Positions 29,514 to 41,205 of a stretch of 64,000 nucleotides of DNA are shown here, piece after piece. Position numbers and translations under genes: made by a program. The number at the start of each line of letters is the position of its first letter. Within the stretch, counting starts at the first letter, position 1. Source of the stretch: Carpediemonas membranifera (Eukaryota; Fornicata); contig JAHDYR010000015.1 of assembly GCA_019828565.1 (NCBI GenBank), positions 372,001-436,000 on the forward strand. Direction: 5' to 3'. The notes below the pieces were generated by a model. The model ran no database searches. It was not told the origin of the DNA and saw only the letters and a program-made list of their open reading frames with translations.

Positions 29514-32500
29514 ACGGTAGCTTCCTCGGGCTCGTAGCCGCTCCACTCGATGGTGAGATAGAGCTCGCCCTTGGTCTCGTTCATGTCTCGGATCCTGTCC
29601 ACGATGAACTCGCCAGTCTGTCTCGTGGCGTAGTCTGTGAGCGCGTCTCTTGGGAGGTTCGTCTGGAACGGCGTGAGGCGGTCCGCATGCACCGTAAATG
29701 TGGCCAGTGACACCAGGTCTTGGAGTTCGACCGTGTCGCGGACATTGCCTGCCCCCACGACCAACAGGGGGCCGCGTACTCTGCGGTCCAGCTTAGAAGG
29801 CCTGTTGGTCGGATGAAGGAGGACATAATCGTCTGGTTGGTACTTGTGACCGGTCGCTGGGCGTTGGCGTTGCTGGGCGGCCAACATTTCCTCCTGTATG
29901 GCGTGCCATTTGCGTATGTCTTCGTTGAACTGCACCACCTCCTGCACGAGTTGTTCGTCCTCGATGAGCGTGGACGGATCTACCGGGCTGAAGTTGGCGT
30001 TGAATAAGAGTTTCAACGGGGAGAGCTTGCTGCGGGTGTTGGGCGTGCTATTCAGGATATGAGTGACAGCGGGGATCAGCTTTGGCCAGTTTGTCTGTTC
30101 CTCACGTGCGTCAAAGAGTAACGCGCGCATGTATTTGATAATTTCGGCGTTCTGTCGTTCAACTATGCCGTTGGCGGCTGGATGATATGGTGCGGAAAAA
30201 CGATGATCGATGTGGAGGCGATCGTGAAGCGCGTGGATCGTGCGAGCAGTAAACTGGGAGGCGTTATCTGACTGGATCTCCTTGGGTCGACCAAAGTGGG
30301 CTGACCAGTCAATTATTGCATCAGCGGCCTCTCGGGCCGAGCATGTTGTGGTTGGGTACAGTTTGGTGTACTTGGAAAAGGTATCTATGAGGACGAGGAT
30401 GTATGCCTCACCGGTCGTGGCGCGAGGTAGTGGGCCTAGGGTGTCCATTTGTATCCTCTCGAACGGGGCGTGGGCCGCGGTTCGACCTTGGCTCGTCTGT
30501 GGTGGGCAGGCGGGGTTTGTGATCTGGCAAGTGGGACAGGAGGCGATGACACGACGGGTGTCAGCTACCATGCCGCGCCAGTGATGTCCCGCCTCGCGTA
30601 GGCGTTCCACGACTGTCTTGTAGCTTAGGTGGCCCTCCATGGCGCCGTGTGTCTGCATGATGAGCTCATCTCGCTCTTGGGGAAGCAGATCAACAGCAAG
30701 TAGACGGCTGAGGGCATCTGCTGCTCCATTGTCTGTGCCGGCGACGTGTACGACGTCGAAGTCGTAGGTCTGTAGCTGAAGTCTCCAACGTTGGACTTTG
30801 GGGCTGGTGGCAGTCGAGATGAACACCAGATTCCGATGATCGGTGTGGAGTGTAAATTTCCGACCGCGTAGGAAGTGTTGGGCCTTGGCTATTGCCGAGA
30901 TGATGGCGTAACCTTCTTGGTCATAAGTCGACCAGCGGCGTTGGACCGGGGTCAGTGTCTTGGAGAAGTAGGACACGACCCTCATGTCGGAGCCTGTCCC
31001 TGTCGTGAGTACGGCGCCGACGCCTATGTCACTGGCGTCGGTATAAAGGTGGAGAGGTTCACCAGGGCGAGGGTGAGCGAGCACTGAGCCGCTCAGGAGT
31101 GTCGCTTTGATTGCCTCCAGAGCCTCGTTGTGCTCCGAGTCCCACCGCCACGCGACGCCAGACCGCGTGAGCGCAAGGATTGGCTCAGCCGTTTCCGCGA
31201 AGCTCGGAATCATCGGCCTGAAATAGTTGACGAGGGCAAGCAAGCTCCGGGCCTCTGAGACGTTGCTTGGGGCCTTCAGAATGCGGATCGGGTCCAAGCG
31301 GTCTTCACTGATGGACTTGCCCTCGGCGGAAACATGCCAGCCGAGGTAATCGATGCTGCGGGCTGCAAGGATCGTCTTTCTAGGGTTGATGCGGAGGCCG
31401 GCGGCGTCGAGCCGCTCAAGGACGTCCGACAAGTTCTGCAAGAAGCTTTCCTTGTCCTCACCAAAGACGACGACGTCGTCGATGTAGACAAGGGCTTGGA
31501 TGTACAGAGAGGGCCCTAGTACCTCTTCCAGGCAGCGTTGGCAGTGAATGGCGGCGTTGCGCAAACCGAATGGCATGCGCAGGTACTCGTACTTGCGTCC
31601 TGCCGCGACGAACGCGGTGATTGCACGGGCACGAGGAGTAAGCGGAATTTGAAGAAAGGCCTTGGAGAGGTCAATGGCTGCGAAAAACTGCTTGCCCTCT
31701 AGTGTCCCGATGAGATCGTCGATTAACGGTAGGGGGTGGTCGTCGGGCCGAGTGATGTCGTTGACTCGTCGAAAGTCTAAACACAGCCTGATCGTTCCGT
31801 CCCGTTTGGTGACTGCCACTATGGGACTGTTGTAGTGACTCTCTGAGAGTTGGATAATGCCCAACTCCTCTTGCTCGGACGTTTGGCGTCTGATCTCCTC
31901 GAGTACCGCGTCTGAGTATCGGTACGGTGGACAATTGGTCGTTGAACCGTCCTCCAGTTCGATATCAAACGGGGTTACGCGTGCTGGCGTGGCTGTCAGA
32001 CCTCCAAACAGATCTGGGAGTCGTTTGCGGATCGCGTCGATCTCCGCTGTCAGTTCGGGGACCAGGCATTGGGGTTCTACCTGGTCATCGGTCACTGCGA
32101 CGTTGAGATCCACGTCTATCTCACTGTCGGTATCGGAAACGTCATCTGGCTCGCCTAAAGCGAACCTGACAACGCCTAGCTCGTTAAGTAGGGGGTATCC
32201 CAGAACAACAGGATATGGTAGTCGTTCTAGTACCAGACAAGGGGCCAACGCCGTGAGCTGGCGCCCTGAAGTAACACATCTCCCGAGGTCGAGCTCTAGA
32301 ACGGCTTCTTCAGTGACGTTCACAATTTGTCCACTGCCGAACTGTACCTTGCGGGGAGAAATGCGTCGCGTAAGAATTGGTTTGAGCTGCTTCAAAAGCT
32401 CGCGACTGATAAAGTTGGCTGTTGCACCGGTGTCGAAAAGCGCGCGGACACCTTGGACCCCTGGGATTGATACCTCGAAAACGGCCTGAGGCACCGGTTC

Positions 32501-33349
32501 TCCCGAATCCGAAGGGTTGATGGTTAACAGCTCAAAATAGGTGGCCCGTTTATTACGGGACTTAACCTTGTCCTTCTTGGCGAAGCAGCGGTCAGCAGTG
32601 TGACCGCTCTTGCCACAGAACGAGCAGGTGACGACATCGGAGCGGGCCTGGCCCTTGCTGGGCCGCTCGGCGGCACGCAAGCGGTCACCCTCGCGAGTGA
32701 CTTGCTCCACGTGACGGGCTTGTTCGATGGCAGCCCTGAAGGTGACGTCGAGGTTGCGGCGGTCCTGGTACGTGGTCACGCGGTCGCGCAAGCGCTCGGG
32801 CTGGATATTCTGCACGAAGCAGCGCACGAGTTGCTTGTTTGAGGGGCGCACTTCGCCACAGTTTTCAAGCTGGGTCTGGTAAGCGTGTACGTACCGGAGG
32901 ACGTTGTCATGGAGGGAGCCTCTGGACTGGCAAGTGATACGCTCGAAGCGATCCAGGGCTTCACGACGATCTAGCGGCTGGAACATGGCGTTAATCCTCT
33001 TGAGGATGTGAGAGGACTCTTGGTCGTCGGGGAATAGCGGCTGTTCAGCCACTTCGGGTTCCTGATCATCGTCGTCATCGTCGTCATCATCGTCTTCGTA
33101 GTCCTCGTCGTCGTCGTCAGCGTCCGCTGGGGCCTCGAGGGCTGGAAGATTGGCCGGTGCGGCCTCGAGGGTAGGATCCCGTAGGACGAAGATCTGCCAC
33201 ACGGTACGAGCGATCAAGTGCTTGATGGCGATCGTTCCACCCTTGGCGCGATAGGCATAGTAGGCCTCGCGGAATTCCTCCCACTCGCGTTGGGTGGTTT
33301 TGGTGAGGAATGGGGCAAGGAAAAGGTCAATTGATTGAAGCTGGTTCAT
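29514..33349 (-). pseudogene. V gag-pol polyprotein, interrupted only by Z2
   Basis: The chosen start is ATG 33349 (MNQLQSIDLF); the frame stays open further upstream but that part is LTR. Gag has a long acidic tract (repeated Asp codons, ~33060-33115), and one CCHC knuckle (CSFCGKSGHTADRC, ~residue 242). Protease ALFDTGATANF (~303), RT YIDDVVVFGED (~621), RNase H YTDASDIGVG (~770), integrase QMDTLGPL (~970), IQSDNASQF (~1028) and NGIVERQN. The chromodomain begins at ~29600 and breaks at the Z2 insertion. No frameshift, so V was probably intact before Z2 inserted. Confidence 0.92.
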
Positions 33350-33355
33350 GCTAGC

Positions 33356-33365
33356 AGTAATTACT
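33356..33365 (-). other. Palindrome at primer-binding-site position of V
   Basis: AGTAATTACT (extends one pair to CAGTAATTACTG), ending on the LTR's terminal base. Confidence 0.75.
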
Positions 33366-33474
33366 GTGGAACCAAAAAGGCTGGGAGAAGTGATTTTAAT
33401 TCGACACTTGGGTGTCGTCACGACTAAGCTTGACTAAAACACAATTATATAAATAGGGCGCGTATAGCGCCACA
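33365..33474 (-). repeat. 5' LTR of V (110 bp)
   Basis: Identical by eye to 22648-22757. Confidence 0.93.
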
Positions 33475-33674
33475 GCATGCAAAGTGCGAATTCTACACGG
33501 CACATCGGGAGAGGCACTGAATAAAAGCATTGTATACACACCAAGATCCTCTAGCGACGAAATATCACGCTTGATCTTATTGCACGGCGGAATACTGCTC
33601 TCTCTCCTGATCATTAAGAACCTAACGTTCCTGCCCCCTAATCAACTGTCCGATAGCTACAAGACAGTAATTAA

Positions 33675-34427
33675 TTACTGTGGACGCGCAGGAGGACGAA
33701 AGGGAATGATCTGTTTACATAAACTGCACATTGACTCCTGAGGCACCACACCGACGCCCTGGCACTCCGCTATGATGTGGCTTTGTGTTCCTAGCGGTTG
33801 GTCTTCCAGCCACCCGGCTACTGCCACGAGCGCCTGCGCCTGGGGAGGGTAGAATTGGAGATAGTTGATCAGATCACGCTCGGCTGCGAGTGTGCATATC
33901 GGACATACTCTTTGAATGCAGTCGCAGAGCATCTCTTGCCCGGGGTACCTCCTGCTTATCATGAGCGCGGCTCCTCGGGTGGTGTGGCTGTTGCTTGCGG
34001 AGGGGAGTGTGTTGGAGGCTGTCGCGACCACCCTCTTCAGTTCCCTCCAGAGCATTATTTTCCCCCTGACAATTTTCGGCTTCTTAGGTGGTTTCCCGCC
34101 TGCCATCGTCTGCATAGCTTCCGCTGCCAGCACTTCAGCGGCCGCCTTGGCTGTTCGGCTGCCTTTGGTAGCGATTTCACGTGCTGTCATCTTCCATACC
34201 CCGGCTATTGCTCTGGGTCTGGGTTCGTGGAGGTCGCTGTGGGCCAGTTTTAGTACGTCGTCCGCCCACTTATTCAGCTTCCCGATGACAGATTTGGGGT
34301 CCGCTCTTCCCCAGTCGAAGTCCGCTAGGGGCGATGGGCGGCCAGGGTCCCGGGCCGATTCGCGGATTCTAACCGCTCTTACACCCATGTCCGCTTCCCA
34401 GCACATCCATCCCATCATCAGGCGGGC
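33675..34427 (-). pseudogene. LINE ORF2 C-terminus, duplicated fragment (copy A)
   Basis: C-terminal part of the non-LTR polyprotein, cut at the duplication junction at 34427. Carries a Cys/His segment (CDCIQRVCPICTLAAERD...HIIAEC) of the type that ends many LINE ORF2 proteins. One visible difference from copy B is ATACC versus ATCCC near 34200. Upstream coding sequence exists only in copy B. Confidence 0.8.
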
Positions 34428-35221
34428 ACCACCCTCAGTCGAATGGTTTAGTTGAGCGAGCGAATGTTTCGGTGAAGTCCATCCTGACAGCGCGTCGTTA
34501 CCAGTTTAGATCCAATGATTGGGTCCACAGCTTACCGATTGCTCAGTACCTTGTTAACTCGACCCCTCGAGTCCCTACTCGACTCTCCCCAGCCGAGATC
34601 CTGTATGGTACCGAGATGCGGGTGCCGAAGGACATCACCTTCATCGCGCCGAGCGAGACATATATCGTCGACCAACAGGAGGACTGGCTGTCTGAGGCCA
34701 AGGCGTACCGGCTCATGGCTGCCGAGCGTATTAAGAGCAAGCGGTTACTACAACAGTATAGGCCGGACACCCGCGCTACTGTCTCGACTCCCTACGTCCT
34801 GGTGGCTTACCCCGACAGACCTCCCGACAAATTCGCCGCCGGGCTGCGTGGCCCAATGGCGTTAGTGTCTGTGCACCAGGAGTACAACAAAGTTGTTGCA
34901 TACACTGTGCGAGACCTTGAATCACTGAAGCAGTTCCGAGTCGACGCCTCCCGGGTCCTCCCATTCGATCACGGCGACATGTCCTTGGAGCAAGTTGCTC
35001 GCTTGGCTAACACAGTGGCGGCCGAGTACGTACCGAGCAAGATTGTGAAGTCCCGGCCCGAGTCTGGTCCGGTCGAGAGTCGCGAATACCTGGTCGAGTG
35101 GCAGGGCTATGAGCCAGACGAGGCGTCGTGGGAACCATTCGAGAATGTCGATGGCTGTGACAAGTTTGAAGACTTTCTTGAGCAGAGAGGCTTACACCGT
35201 GCTGCGCACTCCAGGCAGTAA
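34428..35221 (+). pseudogene. Z integrase end and chromodomain, copy B
   Basis: 5'-truncated by the duplication breakpoint; begins at the HHPQSNG segment and ends with the same chromodomain as copy A. No gag, protease, RT or RNase H precedes it. Confidence 0.85.
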
Positions 35222-35240
35222 ACGGATTCTCAGTCAAGAT

Positions 35241-36095
35241 TTATTGATAGTCGTCATCGGATTCGTCGTCAGGACCGTTGATCCAGTCCTCAAGCCCGAA
35301 GTCCACCAGGTACTCGCGGACCACGGTGACCGCAGCAAGGGTTGAGTCCAGACCAGTGCACGTGGGGGCGGTGTAGCCCTCGTACTGCACATGTAGGATG
35401 AGGCGACGGTCAGGGCCAGCGGTCAGGATTTCATGACCTAACACGTCCAGGACGTCATACTCACGCTCAGGGTCAGAGACCTGCAGGGCCAGGCCGAGGC
35501 GTTGCGGCAGGGATGGGAGCTCGTCCATGAGGCGGAGGTTGGCTACCAGGGCGGCCCAATGGGCTTGGGTCACCGAGACGTGATCGGAGCGCTCGCCGTG
35601 GAGGAACAGACGGTAGTACTCCGGCGCGAGAGCCAGGACGACCACGCGGTAGAGGGTCTGGCGAGCCATGCTGGAGCCACAGCCGAGTGCACGGCCGAGC
35701 GCTGACAGGACCTGGGGGCTGACGTACTGGTTGGAGGTACCGTCACTCTTCAGGTGGAACACGCCGGCGGAAATGGCGGCGCGGACGATGTCCGAGTCGG
35801 TCTGACCCCGGCTGCCCGAGCGCTCACGGAGGAAGCGCAAGGCGCGGTGCTCCCTCTGGAGCTGCACCAGCAGAGTGGCCGAGATGTCGAGGAGGGCGCC
35901 CGCATCCCCGCTCCAGAGCGTGCCGGTGGATAGATGGTCGAAGATGGCCTCAAGGGGCACCTCAACGAAGTTGACATACCCCGCAAGGCAATCACGCACC
36001 ACAGCGGACAGCAGAGGGTCGCGGTGGGTGAAGCAACCCTGCATGGCACCGCCCGCAGGCACCCGACAGAGATCTCTGGCGGAAGTTGCCGGCAC
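35241..36095 (-). CDS. Antisense accessory protein, ORF2 of Z (copy B)
   Basis: Same protein as in copy A except Glu-to-Asp near the C-terminus (LEDW for LEEW). The frame is intact. It keeps its TATA box and conserved element, so this gene is structurally complete although its element has lost most of pol. Confidence 0.72.
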   Translation of the reverse strand: MPATSARDLCRVPAGGAMQGCFTHRDPLLSAVVRDCLAGYVNFVEVPLEAIFDHLSTGTLWSGDAGALLDISATLLVQLQREHRALRFLRERSGSRGQTDSDIVRAAISAGVFHLKSDGTSNQYVSPQVLSALGRALGCGSSMARQTLYRVVVLALAPEYYRLFLHGERSDHVSVTQAHWAALVANLRLMDELPSLPQRLGLALQVSDPEREYDVLDVLGHEILTAGPDRRLILHVQYEGYTAPTCTGLDSTLAAVTVVREYLVDFGLEDWINGPDDESDDDYQ

Positions 36096-36364
36096 TACGA
36101 TCGAGCTGTGTAAGAGGACCGGAGGTGCACAAACCGTTTCAGGGGGTTCTTCGACGCATCTCCACAGCGCTTACGGATAGCCTTCTGTCGAAGAGCGCTC
36201 AGGGATCGGGCCTTATGACGCTGACAACGAGCGATCGTCGCTAAGGCGTTATCGAGTACCTTACGGTAATCAGCATCGGCTAATTCGCCTGAAAGCTCGC
36301 GAATCTTATCGAGGGCGCGCGTATCCTCCATGTTTGGCCGCTTTTTCTCAGGAAAAAGCGACAT
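36095..36364 (-). CDS. Antisense accessory protein, ORF1 of Z (copy B)
   Basis: Identical by eye to copy A, with the same TAGTG overlap to ORF2 and the same start context GTGCAGGATATGTCGC. Confidence 0.62.
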   Translation of the reverse strand: MSLFPEKKRPNMEDTRALDKIRELSGELADADYRKVLDNALATIARCQRHKARSLSALRQKAIRKRCGDASKNPLKRFVHLRSSYTARS

Positions 36365-36431
36365 ATCCTGCACTTTTCCCGAAAGACGATGGGAAGTGCC
36401 CATAATGATCCCCATGATAGACCATTCTCAA

Positions 36432-36439
36432 TATTTATA
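36432..36439 (-). promoter_or_regulatory. TATA box of Z antisense gene (copy B)
   Basis: TATAAATA on the minus strand, as in copy A. Confidence 0.6.
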
Positions 36440-36533
36440 CCTCAAACACAGTCCAAGGGACTTCTGTCGTCCGTGGAGCAGTGTTACTGATGTTGATTAG
36501 GTTTCGATGCAGCGCAGAACAAAAAAAGAGCCA

Positions 36534-36596
36534 GAACTTGCCAACGAAGCCGAATTGGGGCCTCAAAACCCCTTTTTCGGGCGCTGTGTAAGAATG
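36534..36596 (+). other. Conserved ~60-nt element, Z copy B
   Basis: Same as 20532-20594; the preceding A run is one base longer. Confidence 0.75.
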
Positions 36597-37004
36597 GGGC
36601 GGATCAGCCTAACGTACCGGAACTTTCAGTATGAGCGATGGCGAAATGCCTAAAAAATGCTCGGGGCGAGAATTCCCGAGTCGAGCGCGAGCCCCAGAGT
36701 GCCCGCGAGGGGGCGGGGCTGTGGTACGTCCTTTTTATACTTATACAGGAGCTCCTGAACCCATATCTTAATTAGCAGCGCTGCATAGATCTTTTCTGAA
36801 TCTTTTAGGTATCGTCGACGAATTTTACTTTCATACCTATCCGAAGCGTAATACCTCACTGGGAGGTTGCAATGAGACGTAATTCCAGAAGTTGGTTGTC
36901 GTTGTCCCGCCGATAATTCCAATAGTGGTTCGGCATGAGCGAGCGTAATCCCAAGATCGATTGGTGGCTCTAGCCCCACGTAATGCCAGATGTTGGTCGT
37001 GGTG

Positions 37005-37038
37005 ATGGCCGCGCGACTGCTTGGCCATGGGGGGGAAG
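37005..37038 (+). promoter_or_regulatory. Hairpin and polypurine tract of Z (copy B)
   Basis: Same module as 21002-21035. Confidence 0.75.
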
Positions 37039-37123
37039 TGTAGTCAATATTAACATCTACCAATATCCCCGGGAGGGTCCAAACCTCTTTTTACTTGTAA
37101 AACCTATCTCTTCCAAGACTACA
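37039..37123 (+). repeat. 3' LTR of Z, copy B (85 bp)
   Basis: Differs from copy A by one substitution (TTAACATC for TTAATATC). Confidence 0.88.
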
Positions 37124-38835
37124 CCTACTCCAAGTCAGGACATAAAGTCACAACGGTGGCAGCACAATAGGAACTCGAATGCAGAACAGCACCGACCCAC
37201 TACCCCCACGGACCGCACTGAGAACAGGAGAACCGTACCAGATAAGCTTGAGAAAAGGTTGAAATATGTCACCAAGCTGTCATGAAGAAGACAACAACGG
37301 TAAGAGCACAGAGGAAATCATCAGCTTACATGAGAGGTCGCTCATACGACACTGTCAAAGCCTTAAGAAGACACACCCCCTGCAGGATAAAACGGCTGCC
37401 AACCATCACGGTCTCAGCAGAACCGGATTGAATGTGTTCACTCGCTCGGATAGCGCACTTTGTAACACCCGCCCGACCAACTGTGAGAGGCTCAGCCCCC
37501 TTATTGTCCATGATATACAACGCGGCAGACCGACTTGGGTCACCATCTGATCACGGCATCAGGAAGACACGTTGCCTTAACAGCCAAGAAGAATTGTACC
37601 CACGACCTGGCGGGTAACTGGTCATCATCGGGTATGCGCACAAGCAAGGTTGCATCAAGATCAGGCGAAGATATGGTGAGGCGAAAATGACTCCATCACC
37701 CACCTGTATCGGCCCCGCGAGCCTTGTCTCGGCTCATACACGTCCCTGGAACATCCTGGCGTCCCTCCGCCTCGCTCTTGAGTCGAAGTCGTCGATGGTC
37801 AAAACCGACGTTGACCTTGCGCGCGCTCCCTATAGACGCCGGCGTACAGTCCTGTGCCAACTGGCAGCGCTCGGACCCGCCGTCTGTGCGTCGCTTGGAG
37901 CGTTCTAGAGCTGGATCGGCGAAAATGAGGAAAAAGACGCTTGTTGAGGACAACAACGCTGTGGACGATCGCAATGGGGCAAGATTAGGTGAATAAAGAA
38001 TAAGTAGTATGCGCTGACGGCGCCTAGTTGATGTCATTCGCTGTTGAAGAGGCGAACTTGCGAAAATCGACATGAAAACCACAAAGTGGTCAGGAGGGAG
38101 GGGTTATAAGCAAAGAAGGGGCAATGTAGCGATGTAAATGAAATGAAGAGGCAATATCGAGCATTCTGAGCATCGCTCCATCATCTTCGCTGTTCTTCCG
38201 ACATTTCGATGGTGAAATGCCACAGGACGACTCAACTGGGTCATCCAGGAAACACGGGGCAAATCGACCCTATCGGGCCCCCGGGTGTGGTGCCGCACCG
38301 CTGACCTGAGCGGCGCTTTCTATCGCCGGGTTCTATCCACCGTAATAGAGAAACGTGGGTCCGAGCATCCTATCGCTCATGAGGCCCACCAGGCGGGACC
38401 AAGCAGCTTCTAATCACACGTATACAGACATAAGACCTTCTAGGCAACTTGTCCACGTTCAAGACTGCGTTCTCATCACCGCCAACCGCACGGAGATTGC
38501 GGAAATCATTCAGCTTCTAGGTTTCGCACGGCGCCTGCTTGTATCCATCATTTATGTCGTCGCGTGGACAACGAGGACGCTCCTGACACTGGAGAATCTT
38601 GCTCGCCTCGTTCACATGATGGGAAACGCCACCCAGTTCGTTGTACGCATGCAAAGTGCGAATTCTACACGGCACATCGGGAGAGGCACTGAATAAAAGC
38701 ATTGTATACACACCAAGATCCTCTAGCGACGAAATATCACGCTTGATCTTATTGCACGGCGGAATACTGCTCTCTCTCCTGATCATTAAGAACCTAACGT
38801 TCCTGCCCCCTAATCAACTGTCCGATAGCTACAAG
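37124..38835. other. Unrecognised flanking DNA, copy B, with empty V site
   Basis: No gene or repeat recognised. At 38647-38651 the single GCATG is the undisturbed target into which V inserted in copy A. Confidence 0.5.
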
Positions 38836-38846
38836 ACAGTAATTAA

Positions 38847-41205
38847 TTACTGTGGACGCGCAGGAGGACGAAAGGGAATGATCTGTTTACATAAACTGCA
38901 CATTGACTCCTGAGGCACCACACCGACGCCCTGGCACTCCGCTATGATGTGGCTTTGTGTTCCTAGCGGTTGGTCTTCCAGCCACCCGGCTACTGCCACG
39001 AGCGCCTGCGCCTGGGGAGGGTAGAATTGGAGATAGTTGATCAGATCACGCTCGGCTGCGAGTGTGCATATCGGACATACTCTTTGAATGCAGTCGCAGA
39101 GCATCTCTTGCCCGGGGTACCTCCTGCTTATCATGAGCGCGGCTCCTCGGGTGGTGTGGCTGTTGCTTGCGGAGGGGAGTGTGTTGGAGGCTGTCGCGAC
39201 CACCCTCTTCAGTTCCCTCCAGAGCATTATTTTCCCCCTGACAATTTTCGGCTTCTTAGGTGGTTTCCCGCCTGCCATCGTCTGCATAGCTTCCGCTGCC
39301 AGCACTTCAGCGGCCGCCTTGGCTGTTCGGCTGCCTTTGGTAGCGATTTCACGTGCTGTCATCTTCCATCCCCCGGCTATTGCTCTGGGTCTGGGTTCGT
39401 GGAGGTCGCTGTGGGCCAGTTTTAGTACGTCGTCCGCCCACTTATTCAGCTTCCCGATGACAGATTTGGGGTCCGCTCTTCCCCAGTCGAAGTCCGCTAG
39501 GGGCGATGGGCGGCCAGGGTCCCGGGCCGATTCGCGGATTCTAACCGCTCTTACACCCATGTCCGCTTCCCAGCACATCCATCCCATCATCAGGCGGGCG
39601 ACACCCCCTCCACCGGGTCCGGTTCCCGCCATGAGTCCTCGCCAGTCGTTCCAAAGCCTTCTGCCTCCTGGGACTTGGCCGCAGATTTCGATTCCGAATT
39701 CGATCTTTGGCCATAGGAAGGTGCGGAGGATGGACTCGGAGACAGCCGCGGGCGTGGAGCCTTTAGTCCATCCCACTCTCCGGGCGAGGGCGATGTACTT
39801 GTTCGACTGTTCTCTTTTTCTTTGCGATGCATGCGCTGAGCGGATGAGGGCCACTTGCTATCCAGAGTCCCAAGTATCGGCCTGACTCCGCTGCTCGGGT
39901 GGCCTCCCCTTGAATTCGTACTTCCGCATTTGGATTGGTACTTATGACGATGTTCTTTCCTGGGCTGATACACAGCTTGTGTGCCACTATCACTTCCACC
40001 ATTGCGGCGGTGAGGGACTCCGCATCATTTTCTTTCTTTGCCGAGATGCTCGTATCGTCTACGAACATTGCTATGATGCCATTCCCGGGTCTGTGGTGGG
40101 TGGGGGGAAGCTTCGGGTCTGGTATCTCGCCGTACTGTATTCTGAGTGTCGCCAGGCTAATCCAGTTGGCCGTAAATAGTATGAATAGGGTGGGGGCGAC
40201 CACGCAACCTTGCTTGACTCCTAGGTTCGTTTCGGACCATAGGTCGGATCCCCTTACCGCAATGTAGGTCCTCTCCATTGTGCTTTGTACTGCTCTGACT
40301 AGGTGGGGGTGTACACCCATATTGATCAGCTTGCTGACTAGGATGTCCCTGGGAACCGTGTCGTACGCCTTTGCAATGTCGAGCAGCACGCTGGTCCGGT
40401 CTCCTTCTTGGTGCAGTTGGGTTAGGAGGGCGATGTGGTCTATGACTGTCTTTCCCTTCATGAAGCCGATCTGCTCTCTGGGGGTGTGCCTCTCAACTGT
40501 TGGTTTGAGCCTCCATTTGAGTACCTTCCCATATGCTCGGTAGAGGAGGGGGGTGAGTGAGATGGGTCGGTAGGATCCTGGCAGTAGCTTATCTTTCCCT
40601 ACTTTGTGTATCGGGGAGATGGAGGCGTACTTCCACGTGGTGGGTAGTTCCCCAGACTCGTATACTTTCTGGAAGAGGCATGTGATTGCCCTGTAGGCCG
40701 CCTGGGGGAGGTCTCTCAGACATTCGCCCGTGATACCATCCGGGCCTCCTGCCGATGATTTCTTCAGGGACTTGATGGCGGCCGTGACCTCCTCCTCAGT
40801 GGGGGGTTGATTAGTTGTTTGGGCCGCCGGGATCTGGTCCCAACTAGGTGCTATGCCACTACTGACTTGGGCGTATTGCCTCTGCAGCTCCCTAGCTATC
40901 TCGTTTTCCCTTGTTAAGATCGACCTCTTTCCTCTGAGCATCGCCGGTAGCCCTGCGTGTTGTTTCTCGTTCCAGAACCTGTGGACCTGGTTTGCTATGA
41001 CCTTCTTGGTGGTCTTATACCCTGCCCTTGCGCTGTTTTCCACCTGCTGCGTCCACTCCTCCTTGAAGCTTTTCCATGACTTCTGGAGCTCGTTGTTCAG
41101 GGTCCGCTTGATTTCCACGGCCCCCGCTTTGTTCCATCGGGCTAGGATGAGTTGCTTCCATACGTTCTCCGGGATCCTTTTTGCGATCTCCCTGGTCTGA
41201 CGTTC
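38847..41205 (-). pseudogene. LINE ORF2: reverse transcriptase and C-terminal Cys/His region
   Basis: RT motifs in order: SAGGPDGITGECLR, LPTTWKYASISPIHK, SYRPISLTPLLYR, VLLDIAKAYDTV, GVKQGCVVAPTLF and the catalytic FVDDTSI (FADD in most LINEs), then YLGLWIASG. Around 39800 the frame shifts next to an A run and continues as WPKIEFGIEICG to CPICTLAAERD and a final CSLCKQIIPFRP, ending at TAA 38847. The upstream end joins the endonuclease frame by another shift near 41206-41215. Confidence 0.85.

Larger units (their letters stand above)
22648..33474 (-). mobile_element. Ty3/gypsy chromovirus V, containing nested Z2
   Basis: Complete minus-strand element with apparently identical 110-bp LTRs and 5-bp duplication GCATG (22643-22647, 33475-33479). 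The empty site with a single GCATG survives at 38647-38651. Without Z2 it is about 4.8 kb. It has one zinc knuckle, no antisense gene and no copy of the conserved ~60-nt element. Confidence 0.95.
18427..34427 (+). repeat. Tandem duplication, copy A (interrupted by V)
   Basis: Without V and its 5-bp duplication this is ~5.17 kb and almost identical to 34428-39599. The offset is 16001 at the left, 16003 at Z's LTR and 16004 at the V site, explained by three one-base differences in A runs. Breakpoints lie in Z's integrase and in a LINE reading frame, with no clear microhomology at the 34427/34428 junction. Confidence 0.92.
34428..39599 (+). repeat. Tandem duplication, copy B (no V insertion)
   Basis: Corresponds to 18427-22647 plus 33475-34427. 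Differences seen by eye: about five substitutions and three one-base A-run changes over 5.17 kb. Retains the empty V target at 38647-38651. Confidence 0.92.

Noticed and set aside
38836-38853. 18-bp palindrome ACAGTAATT-AATTACTGT at the LINE 3' end (also 33664-33681), resembling an LTR end plus palindrome
   Set aside because: The sequence before it is LINE coding sequence, not an LTR, and no element body follows. It may be the LINE's target, but there is no proof.
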